A stretch of DNA of 64,000 bases from an uncultured Pelagibacteraceae bacterium. Lineage in GTDB: Bacteria; Pseudomonadota; Alphaproteobacteria; Pelagibacterales; Pelagibacteraceae. Shown piece by piece: positions 1 to 7,015 of this stretch. The position numbers were made by a program, and so were the translations under genes. The stretch lies in NCBI GenBank assembly GCA_902524995.1, contig CABZFJ010000001.1:219214-283213 (forward strand). Direction: 5' to 3'. Within the stretch, counting starts at the first letter, position 1. Every line of letters starts with the position of its first letter. The notes beneath the pieces were generated by a model. That model had not been told where the DNA came from, searched no databases, and saw nothing but the letters and a program-made list of their open reading frames with translations.

Positions 1-1064
1 TTTGGATAAACATTTAATCCCAACCCATCAGATAAATATTTATCTGCAATTGGTACAATTAAAAAACTTGAGTTATAAGAAATTACAGTAATAATAAATA
101 ATAATATTAATAATTGAAGATAATAAAGTGTTTTTATATTCCCTGAATAAAATCCTACAGCTTTTCTTACAGCTATAGACATATTATTCTGGTTTATAAA
201 TGACAACAATGTATTAGCAATACCTATTCCAGCAATTAACATTGCACTAATTGAAACTAAAGATAGAAATTGAGAAAAATTATTAATTATCCTTTTTAAG
301 CCACTAGCTGAATTTTCTGGAAATCTAAGTTTTACTTTTCGGTCATCTTTAAAAATATCTTTGATCTTACTTTCTATTTTTTCTGGATCATCACTTGGTT
401 TAAACTTTACTTTATATTCATAATTTAAAAAATTACCTATTCCATTTAGTTTTAGCAACTCCAAAGTTTGTTTTCCTGCTAATGCAAAATCTCCAAAAGC
501 TACAAACCCACTGACATCAGGTACAGATTTTATAATTCCAACAACTATGAAACTTTGATCTTGTACCTTAACTTTGTCATTTATCTCTATCTTTAAAGTT
601 TTTAATAAACTTTCATTAATCAAAATTGTCTTGGGTTCCTTTTGCATTCTTTCGTAAGCATCTTCTGGCTCATAAACAACTTCACCGTATAACGGATATT
701 TTTCATCAACTGTTTTAATTCTTGTAAATAATGATTTATTTTTTTCTCTGCCTGTCGTAGAAAGCATTGTACTGAATTCTATCATTTGTGAGACAGTTGA
801 AAATTTCTTTACTTTATTGACTAAATTAAGATCCCCCTGATTACGGTTATAATCGATTTCGAGATCTCCACCCAAAAGAACTTTTGCATTATCATTAAGC
901 TCTTTTTTTAAACTATCTTCGATTGTAAAGATGGAACTTAAAATAAAAAGACTGATAAACAGCGTTACAATTATGCTTGAAATTTTTTTATAATTTCTGC
1001 TTAAATCCTTTAAAGCATATTTGAATATTAAACTTAACTCCGAAGGATTATTTAATTTTTCCAT
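1..1064 (-). CDS. ybbP: ABC transporter permease, YbbP/FtsX family (partial, C-terminus outside window)
   Basis: Reading the minus strand from an ATG at 1064 gives an open frame to the window edge (about 354 codons). It begins MEKLNNPSELSLIFKYALKD, followed by a membrane segment at about residues 30-50, a long periplasmic-type region, and an FtsX-type membrane domain near residues 280-340 containing the motifs ISAMLIAGIGIANTLL and AVRKAVGF. This is the MacB/LolC/YbbP permease architecture. The start overlaps the end of the upstream ATPase gene by 17 bases, so the two are surely co-transcribed and translationally coupled. Together with the ATPase and the divergent tesA it reproduces the E. coli ybbA-ybbP/tesA neighbourhood. 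The family moves lipophilic molecules or lipoproteins out of the inner membrane; the substrate here is unknown. The protein is truncated only by the window edge. Confidence 0.85.
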   Translation of the reverse strand, partial: MEKLNNPSELSLIFKYALKDLSRNYKKISSIIVTLFISLFILSSIFTIEDSLKKELNDNAKVLLGGDLEIDYNRNQGDLNLVNKVKKFSTVSQMIEFSTMLSTTGREKNKSLFTRIKTVDEKYPLYGEVVYEPEDAYERMQKEPKTILINESLLKTLKIEINDKVKVQDQSFIVVGIIKSVPDVSGFVAFGDFALAGKQTLELLKLNGIGNFLNYEYKVKFKPSDDPEKIESKIKDIFKDDRKVKLRFPENSASGLKRIINNFSQFLSLVSISAMLIAGIGIANTLLSFINQNNMSIAVRKAVGFYSGNIKTLYYLQLLILLFIITVISYNSSFLIVPIADKYLSDGLGLNVYP

Positions 1065-1713
1065 CTTTGATTTTAATTTTTCGTTTTGCTTTGTCTGCTA
1101 ATTTTGGATCATGTGTGACCATTATTAAAGAAGACCCTTCTTCTTTAACGTATTTAAATAAAATTTCAGAGATCATTATTGAGTTTTCGGTATCTAGGTT
1201 ACCAGTTGGTTCATCAGCTAAAATCAAATCTGGTTTCATTGCAATAGCTCTTGCAATCGCCACACGTTGTTGTTCTCCGCCAGATAATTGACCTGGAAGA
1301 TTATTGAATCTATGTTTTAGACCAAATCGATCTAATAAACTTTTTGCTTCTTTCTCAGGATTTTTAAATTCATTAAGTTCAAGTGTTAAGGCTACATTTT
1401 CAACAGCTGTATAATTTGGAATTAAATAGAAAGATTGAAATATAATTCCTATATTTTGCTTTCTAATTTTAGATACTTCGTCTTCATTAAGATTTGTTAT
1501 TTCCCTGTCTTGAAATATAATTTTTCCTGAGGTTGGACGTTCTAGTCCACCAATTAACATAATTAAGCTTGTTTTTCCTGACCCACTTTCTCCAACTACA
1601 GACACAGTTTCTTTTTTTTTTATAGCTAAATCAATATTTTTTAAGACATTGATATTGTCCTTCCCAGTTTGGTATTTGAGATTTATTTTTTTTAATTTAA
1701 GAAGTGTGTTCAT
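1048..1713 (-). CDS. ybbA: ABC transporter ATP-binding protein, YbbA/LolD-like
   Basis: A 221-residue ATPase with Walker A GESGSGKTS, Q-loop IIFQSFYLIP, signature LSGGEQQRVAIARA, Walker B LILADEPTGNLD and H-loop MVTHD: the complete set of the MacB/LolD group that pairs with FtsX-type permeases. I chose the ATG at 1713 (MNTLLKLKKINLKY) because family members begin just before the first strand; the longer frame to 1761 adds residues unlike the family. This start codon lies inside the same CATG as the tesA start on the other strand, so the promoter must sit inside tesA. There is no clear Shine-Dalgarno sequence. It probably powers the YbbP permease encoded immediately downstream. Confidence 0.9.
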   Translation of the reverse strand: MNTLLKLKKINLKYQTGKDNINVLKNIDLAIKKKETVSVVGESGSGKTSLIMLIGGLERPTSGKIIFQDREITNLNEDEVSKIRKQNIGIIFQSFYLIPNYTAVENVALTLELNEFKNPEKEAKSLLDRFGLKHRFNNLPGQLSGGEQQRVAIARAIAMKPDLILADEPTGNLDTENSIMISEILFKYVKEEGSSLIMVTHDPKLADKAKRKIKIKDGKIK

Positions 1714-2320
1714 GAATAAAAGTTTATTTATAAAAATATTGTTATTCTTTCTAGTGCACATAAATGCAAGTGCAATAGAAAAGGTTATATTATTCGGCGA
1801 TAGTTTAATGGCGGGTTATGGTCTACCTAAAGAACAACACTTATCTTTAGTTTTAGAAAGTAATCTCGTTAGGAGTGGTTTAAATATTAAGGTCATAAAT
1901 GGAAGCGTGTCAGGAAGTACTTCTTCTGGTGGATTGAATAGAGTAGAATGGAGTTTATCAGAACCCGGTATTGATTTAATCATCCTTGGTCTTGGGGCAA
2001 ATGATATGCTTAGAGGAATTCGACCAGACGAAACTGAAAGAAATTTAGAAGAAATAATTAAAATTGCTAATAGTAAAAAAATAAAAATTATAATAGCTGG
2101 GATGGTTGCACCAAAAACTCATGGAACTAAATATAAAAAAAATTTTGATGCTATTTATCCTAAATTGTCAAAAAAATATAATTTACCTCTGATTCCATTT
2201 TTGTTAGAAGGTGTTGCTCTTAATCCAAATCTAAATCAACAAGATGGAATACATCCTAACAAAGCTGGAACAATAGTTATAAGTAATACAATTCAAAATA
2301 TTATTTCAAAAAATTATTAA
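1712..2320 (+). CDS. tesA: Arylesterase/lysophospholipase TesA-like SGNH hydrolase
   Basis: A 202-residue secreted esterase. Starting at the ATG at 1712 gives a clean signal peptide (MNKSLFIKILLFFLVHINASA, cleavage before IEK). The SGNH blocks are visible: I FGDSLMAGYG with the nucleophile Ser, II the Gly in SGSTSSGG, III GANDMLRG, and V DGIHPNKAG with the catalytic Asp and His. E. coli TesA is a periplasmic thioesterase/protease I/lysophospholipase of similar size. A longer reading from 1649 would bury the signal peptide, so I reject it. A weak AAGAAG lies about 8 bases upstream. The gene is divergent from ybbA, an arrangement also seen in E. coli, which suggests that the transporter and the esterase act on the same lipophilic compounds. 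Confidence 0.92.
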   Translation: MNKSLFIKILLFFLVHINASAIEKVILFGDSLMAGYGLPKEQHLSLVLESNLVRSGLNIKVINGSVSGSTSSGGLNRVEWSLSEPGIDLIILGLGANDMLRGIRPDETERNLEEIIKIANSKKIKIIIAGMVAPKTHGTKYKKNFDAIYPKLSKKYNLPLIPFLLEGVALNPNLNQQDGIHPNKAGTIVISNTIQNIISKNY

Positions 2321-2326
2321 TAGGAT

Positions 2327-3328
2327 ATGAAAAAAAAATATCATCGTTTAGCAAATGGCACATTTCGAAATCCTGAAGGATCAAAGGTGATTGATATGAA
2401 CTTCAATTGGTCGTTTAAGGTCTTTAACCAAGAAAAAAAAAAATTAGATATGACTTTTCCTGAAAGTAATATTATTAAAAAAGAAAAAGTTTTATTTGAT
2501 TTAAATAATTTCCAAAAAGAAGATTATGTGGCATGGGTAGGTCATGCAACATTTTTATTAAAATTAGGGGAAATAACAATAATAACAGATCCAGTTTTTT
2601 CGACGAATGCAGGACCTTTATTTTTTGGGCCAAAGAGATATACCGAACCAGCATTAAAACTTAATGAGATACCAAGGACAGATATTTTTCTATTAACTCA
2701 CAATCACTACGATCATCAAGACATGAAAACAATTATGAGATTTCCTTATAAAGATTCTAAAGTCTTGGTACCTTTAGGACTGAGAAAATATTTTAAAATT
2801 AATAGATTTAAAGATGTAAATGAAATGGATTGGTATGATCAAATAAGAATAAATCAGAATTTAAATATTACTTTTTTGCCATCAGTCCACTGGTCAAAAA
2901 GGAGCTTAACGGATACTAACAAAACTTTATGGGGTAGTTATTTGATTGAATATAAAGCAAAAAAAATATTATTTTCATGTGATACTGGTGTTGGAAAAAT
3001 ATATAAAGAATTGGGAGATAAGTACGGTCCAATTGATTTAACATTTATTAATATTGGTGCGTATAATTTCTATCCAATGGCTTCAATTAAAGATTCTTCT
3101 GCTTATCACACTAATCCTGAAGAAGCTCTTGGACTAGCTAAAGATTTAAAAAGTAAAAAAGTAATTGGAATGCATTGGGGGACTTTTGTTTTATCACTTG
3201 AACCAATATTAGAGCCCCCTTTTAGGTTTAAGCAAAATGCAGAAAAATTTGGATTTAAAAAAGATGATGCAATTATTTTTAAAATTGGTGAGTTTAAATT
3301 ATTAAAAGAACTTTTTGATACTAACTAG
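2327..3328 (+). CDS. Metallo-beta-lactamase-fold hydrolase, NAPE-PLD/UlaG-like
   Basis: 333 residues. The core carries metal-ligand motifs of the metallo-beta-lactamase fold: the opening AWVGHATFLLKLG, ITDPVFS, the HxHxDH motif in THNHYDHQD, FSCDTG, and a late MHWGTF histidine. The pattern WxGHATxL...DP(V/I)F...GPKR is typical of the bacterial relatives of N-acyl-phosphatidylethanolamine phospholipase D (COG2220). There is no signal peptide, so it is probably cytoplasmic. It starts six bases after tesA and is likely co-transcribed with it, giving a pair of lipid-type hydrolases. Its stop codon overlaps the end of the convergent sugar dehydrogenase gene by 8 bases. The true substrate cannot be read from sequence; a phospholipid-related ester is a guess from family and context. 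Confidence 0.85.
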   Translation: MKKKYHRLANGTFRNPEGSKVIDMNFNWSFKVFNQEKKKLDMTFPESNIIKKEKVLFDLNNFQKEDYVAWVGHATFLLKLGEITIITDPVFSTNAGPLFFGPKRYTEPALKLNEIPRTDIFLLTHNHYDHQDMKTIMRFPYKDSKVLVPLGLRKYFKINRFKDVNEMDWYDQIRINQNLNITFLPSVHWSKRSLTDTNKTLWGSYLIEYKAKKILFSCDTGVGKIYKELGDKYGPIDLTFINIGAYNFYPMASIKDSSAYHTNPEEALGLAKDLKSKKVIGMHWGTFVLSLEPILEPPFRFKQNAEKFGFKKDDAIIFKIGEFKLLKELFDTN

Positions 3329-4385
3329 AATTTTCCATCAACCATAATCCATCTTGATTTAAAAAGTATAGTTTACCATTTACGGGATGAATTTGTATGT
3401 CTCTGATTCTTCCAATTTTGTCTTTAAATATTATTTCCTCTTTTACGTTTGATAAATCATTAAACTCTAATTTTCTTAAAGACTTATCTTTAAGAGAAGT
3501 AATCAATGCATGACCATTCCATTCTTTAAATTCATTACCTTTATAAATTGTGATTGCACTTGTGGCTATAGATGGAACCCAATATTGAATGGCTTTTGTA
3601 AAACCAGGTTTCCATTTTGGTCCTATTGGTATACCTGAATAATTCGTGCCACCCCATCCAAGAATTTTCCAGCCATAGTTTTCACCTTTCTTTGCTTCAC
3701 CAAACCAATCGCCTCCTTTTGCGCCATGATTGCTCATATAAATTTGTCCATCAAAAGGTGATAAAGTTAAACCTTGAGGGTTTCTTACACCAATTTGATA
3801 TATTTCAGGGAGCCAGTCTGATTTCCCCTCAAAACGAGGATTGTCTTTTGGAATACCGCCATCTAGATAAATTCTAATTATACTTCCTGGATGTTTATTT
3901 CCATCTTGAGCAATCATTCCCCCACCTCTTTCACCCGCAGAAGCAAATAAATAATTGTCTTTAATTACCAATCTTGAACCAAAATGATAAGGCGAGTCAA
4001 TTGGTGGATTGGCTTGAAAAATATTTTTAAAATTTAATTTGTTTTTATTAAATTTTGCACGTGCAATTGAAGTACTAGTCTTCCAATTATATCTATTTTC
4101 TGTGTATGAGATGTAAATGTAATCTTCATGATACAGAATATCCAATAATCCTCCTTGTCCATATTCTACAAAATTTAAGTTATGACCAATTTCATTTATC
4201 TCTTTTGTAGAAATATTAACAAATTTTATTTTGCCACCTTTCTCGGTAACAATCATTTCATTATCATTAACGAATGACGAACCCCAAGGTGCTTCTAGTC
4301 CAATAATTTTATTAAAATTAAAATTTTTACTAAATGAATTAGTTGAAAATAATATTAAGGATAAAAGAAATAATAATTTCTTCAC
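3321..4385 (-). CDS. PQQ-dependent aldose-type sugar dehydrogenase (YliI-like), exported
   Basis: A six-bladed propeller protein of about 354 residues with an N-terminal signal peptide (KKLLFLLSLILFSTNSFS). Motifs match soluble aldose sugar dehydrogenases: GLEAPWGSSFVND, EYGQGGLLDILYH, RNPQGLTLSPFDGQIYMSNHG and GENYGWKILGWGG. I chose a GTG start at 4385, one base after the stop of the upstream SDR gene (TAG-A-GTG), because the longer ATG reading from 4421 would place the signal peptide internally. The family oxidises sugars in the periplasm using PQQ and passes electrons to a quinone or cytochrome. No PQQ synthesis gene is in the window, so the cofactor may be scavenged or made elsewhere. The stop overlaps the convergent hydrolase gene by 8 bases. 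Confidence 0.82.
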   Translation of the reverse strand: MKKLLFLLSLILFSTNSFSKNFNFNKIIGLEAPWGSSFVNDNEMIVTEKGGKIKFVNISTKEINEIGHNLNFVEYGQGGLLDILYHEDYIYISYTENRYNWKTSTSIARAKFNKNKLNFKNIFQANPPIDSPYHFGSRLVIKDNYLFASAGERGGGMIAQDGNKHPGSIIRIYLDGGIPKDNPRFEGKSDWLPEIYQIGVRNPQGLTLSPFDGQIYMSNHGAKGGDWFGEAKKGENYGWKILGWGGTNYSGIPIGPKWKPGFTKAIQYWVPSIATSAITIYKGNEFKEWNGHALITSLKDKSLRKLEFNDLSNVKEEIIFKDKIGRIRDIQIHPVNGKLYFLNQDGLWLMENSS

Positions 4386-4386
4386 T

Positions 4387-5097
4387 CTATGAAAGTTTTG
4401 ATCTTCCGCCATCGACAGCAATAATTTGTCCTGTAACCCATGAACTGTCTTCAGTTATTAAAAATTTTGCAAGTGAAGCTGAGTCTTTACCTTCTCCAAG
4501 TCTCTTTAATGGATGAGCTTTTGCGATACCATCAGCTAAAACTTTATTTTTAAGCATCGGCTCTGCAATTTTTGAATTAGTTAAACTTGGTGCAATGCAA
4601 TTTACTCTTATATTAGGAGCAAATTCTGCTGCTAAAGAAACAGTTAATCCTTCAACAGCTGCTTTAGTCGAAGCTATAATTGCATGATTTGCAAAACCTC
4701 TTTGAGCAGCTACAGTTGAAAACATGACAATTGATCCTTTATTTTTTTTTAAACTTTCTTGATAACCTTTAATTAAATCTACTGCAGGATATAAATTAAG
4801 TTTCATACATTTTGTAAAATCTTGTTCTGAAATCATTCTCAAAGGTTTTAAATCAATCGAACCAACACAATAAGCTACACCTTTGATATCATCTATTTCG
4901 GACTTAAGCTTTTCAACAAAACTATTTTCTAAGACATCAGAAATTGTATATTTGCAATTTAGTTTTTCAGATAAAGATTTTGTTCTTTCTTCATCCCTAC
5001 CAACTAAATGTACTTCTTTGCCGGCTGCGTATAACTGTTCGGCTAAATTAGATCCGATAGATCCTGTCGCACCTACTACTAAATATTTTTCTGACAT
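4387..5097 (-). CDS. Short-chain dehydrogenase/reductase with replaced catalytic Tyr
   Basis: 236 residues with a normal SDR cofactor site (VVGATGSIGSN near the N-terminus, a VGRDEERT turn suggesting NADP) and the C-terminal VTGQIIAVDGG. The catalytic Ser is present (VMFSTVAAQRG). In the usual YxxxK motif the sequence reads NHAIIASTKAAVEGL, so the Lys is kept but an Ile stands where Tyr is expected. It may therefore be a binding protein or an enzyme with altered chemistry. It is divergent from the photolyase-like gene at 5125 with only 27 bases between start codons, so the two share a promoter region. The downstream sugar dehydrogenase starts one base after its stop. Confidence 0.85.
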   Translation of the reverse strand: MSEKYLVVGATGSIGSNLAEQLYAAGKEVHLVGRDEERTKSLSEKLNCKYTISDVLENSFVEKLKSEIDDIKGVAYCVGSIDLKPLRMISEQDFTKCMKLNLYPAVDLIKGYQESLKKNKGSIVMFSTVAAQRGFANHAIIASTKAAVEGLTVSLAAEFAPNIRVNCIAPSLTNSKIAEPMLKNKVLADGIAKAHPLKRLGEGKDSASLAKFLITEDSSWVTGQIIAVDGGRSKLS

Positions 5098-5124
5098 AAA
5101 TTTTTAAAGAGTTATATATAGTTA

Positions 5125-6615
5125 ATGAAATTATTTTTTCTACTTGGAAATCAGCTTTTCTCTGAAAAATATCTAGAAAAGTACAAAAAAGACCACTTTT
5201 TCTTCATGGCTGAAGATTATCAGCTTTGTACATACGAAAAACACCATAAACAAAAGATATTATTATTTTTATCATGCATGCGATCACACGCAGATAGACT
5301 AAAAAAAAATAAATTTAAATTAGAATATTCTTCGATCGAGGATAAATCTTTCAAACTAGATTACACAGAAAAATTAAAAAAAATAATTAAAGCAAAGAAA
5401 ATTAAAGAAATTTCAAGTTTCGAAATTGAGGATAAATTTTTTGAAAATAAAATTACTAATTTTCTAAAAAAAGAAAAAATTAAATGGAATATTATTCAAA
5501 CACCAATGTTTTTAAATTCTAGAGAAAAATTTAAAGATTATTTATCGAAATCAAAAAAACCTTTTATGGCAGTTTTTTACAAAGAGACTAGAAGAGATTT
5601 GAATATACTCATGAAAAAAGATGGTAATCCAGAGGGAGGAAAATGGAGCTTTGACGAAGAAAATCGAAATAAACTTCCAAAAAATATATCTATACCCAAA
5701 TTTCCCAAAATTACTGAGACTGTTCATACCAAAAAACTAAAAATTTTAATTGATAAAAACTTTAATAGTCACCCAGGTAATACGAAAGACTTTTGGTTTG
5801 CTACGGAATATGATGATGTAATTAAATTATTAAATTTTTTTATTAAAGAAAAATCAAATTTATTTGGGGATTATGAAGATGCAGTTGATCAGAAAGACAA
5901 TATATTATTTCATAGCGCTTTAAGTCCTTACATCAATTTAGGTATTATCACTCCAGAATTTATAATTAAAAAAGTTTTAGATTTTCACATCAAAAATAAA
6001 ATAAGATTAAATTCCTTAGAGGGTTATATTCGTCAAGTAATCGGATGGAGAGAATTTATGAGGGGAATTTATCAAACCTATTCAAAAGAAATGGAAACTA
6101 GAAATTTTTTTAAACAAAATAGAAAAATGAAAAACTCATGGTACGAAGGTACAACAGGATTACCACCTCTAGATTATGCTATTAAAAATGCAGTGAATTA
6201 TGGCTGGTCACATCATATTGAAAGGTTAATGATTTTATCAAACATAATGAATTTATGTGAGGTGAAGCCAACGTATGTTTACAAATGGTTTATGGAAATG
6301 TTTGTAGATTCCTCTGATTGGGTAATGGTCCCGAATGTTTATGGAATGGGGCTTTTCAGTGATGGAGGAATATTTGCAACAAAACCATATATTTGTGGCT
6401 CTGCTTATTTCATGAAAATGATGGATTTTAAAAAAGGAGATTGGTGCAATACCATGGATGGTCTTTATTGGAGATTTATAAATAGAAATAGAGCCTTCTT
6501 CTTAAAAAATCCTAGACTATCTATGATGGTTAGAATTTTCGATAAAATGAAACCTGACAGAAAAAAATTAATTTTAGCTGAGGCAGAAAAATTTATTAAA
6601 CAAAATACTGCATAG
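5125..6615 (+). CDS. Photolyase-related protein of the FeS-BCP/(6-4) photolyase (DPRP) family
   Basis: 496 residues. The N-terminal domain starts KLFFLLGNQLFSEKYL and contains YEKHHKQKILLFLSCMR, typical of deoxyribodipyrimidine-photolyase-related proteins (Pfam DPRP). The C-terminal half is the FAD-binding helical domain: SALSPYINLGIITPE, GYIRQVIGWREFMRGIY, WSHHIERLMILSNIMNL, DSSDWVMVPNVYGMGLFSDG, KPYICGSAYFMKM and LYWRFINRN. Members are light-dependent repair enzymes for (6-4) photoproducts or blue-light receptors. The family's iron-sulfur cysteines look incomplete: Cys is present at LCEVKP and GDWCNTM, but the CxxC expected between them is not obvious. The gene overlaps a 42-codon DUF2256 gene at TAGTG and is divergent from the SDR, forming a compact light-related cluster. 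Confidence 0.88.
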   Translation: MKLFFLLGNQLFSEKYLEKYKKDHFFFMAEDYQLCTYEKHHKQKILLFLSCMRSHADRLKKNKFKLEYSSIEDKSFKLDYTEKLKKIIKAKKIKEISSFEIEDKFFENKITNFLKKEKIKWNIIQTPMFLNSREKFKDYLSKSKKPFMAVFYKETRRDLNILMKKDGNPEGGKWSFDEENRNKLPKNISIPKFPKITETVHTKKLKILIDKNFNSHPGNTKDFWFATEYDDVIKLLNFFIKEKSNLFGDYEDAVDQKDNILFHSALSPYINLGIITPEFIIKKVLDFHIKNKIRLNSLEGYIRQVIGWREFMRGIYQTYSKEMETRNFFKQNRKMKNSWYEGTTGLPPLDYAIKNAVNYGWSHHIERLMILSNIMNLCEVKPTYVYKWFMEMFVDSSDWVMVPNVYGMGLFSDGGIFATKPYICGSAYFMKMMDFKKGDWCNTMDGLYWRFINRNRAFFLKNPRLSMMVRIFDKMKPDRKKLILAEAEKFIKQNTA

Positions 6616-6743
6616 TGAGAAAAGAAAGTTTACCCACAAAAATTTGCCCTGTATGTAAGAGACCTTTTACTTGGAGAAAAAAATGGAAATTAAACTGGGA
6701 TAAAGTGAAATATTGTTCTAAGAAATGTTCAAAAAATAACTAA
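6615..6743 (+). CDS. DUF2256-family small zinc-ribbon-like protein
   Basis: A 42-codon gene read by hand. A GTG start at 6615 overlaps the last base of the photolyase stop (TAGTG). The product begins VRKESLPTKICPVCKRPFTW, continues through WKLNWDKVKYCSKKCSKNN and ends at the TAA at 6741-6743. The CPVCxRPFxWRKKW and W(D/E)xVKYCSxxC pattern is the signature of DUF2256, a short family with two Cys pairs that probably bind one metal ion. From general knowledge, DUF2256 genes are often found next to photolyase or cryptochrome genes, which fits here. The next gene on the opposite strand ends at 6744, so there is no spare base between them. Function unknown. Confidence 0.85.
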   Translation: MRKESLPTKICPVCKRPFTWRKKWKLNWDKVKYCSKKCSKNN

Positions 6744-6974
6744 TTAACAACAAGAGCAGCTTTTCTTTTTCTCTGGTTTTTTTTCCTCAATCACTACTTC
6801 CTTAGCAACTGATTGATCAAGAATTTTTGCTGCTTCAGCTTCTTTCTCTTTTAATATTTTACTTTCAATGTATGCATAAATAGAGTTGAAACCCAATTTT
6901 GAAGCTTTCTTTTCTTCGTAATTCCTTCTGCCTTTAAGATTTTCAATAATTTTAAGAACTTGCGGGTTATTCAT
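6744..6974 (-). CDS. Small hypothetical protein with SCSCC C-terminus
   Basis: 76 residues: an N-terminal helical part (NNPQVLKIIENLKGRRNYEE, then KLGFNSIYAYIESKILKEKE), a long charged helix, and a Lys/Glu-rich linker ending in KKKSCSCC. I do not recognise the family. Three cysteines at the extreme C-terminus suggest metal binding or disulfide chemistry. Its stop abuts the DUF2256 stop on the other strand. It reads in the same direction as, and 41 bases downstream of, the second photolyase-like gene, so it is probably co-transcribed with it. There is no signal peptide. The coding call rests on its clean length, sensible composition and tight packing. Confidence 0.65.
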   Translation of the reverse strand: MNNPQVLKIIENLKGRRNYEEKKASKLGFNSIYAYIESKILKEKEAEAAKILDQSVAKEVVIEEKKPEKKKSCSCC

Positions 6975-7015
6975 ATTATTGTTATCTCATAATTTTAACA
7001 ATTTACAATAGTTCT

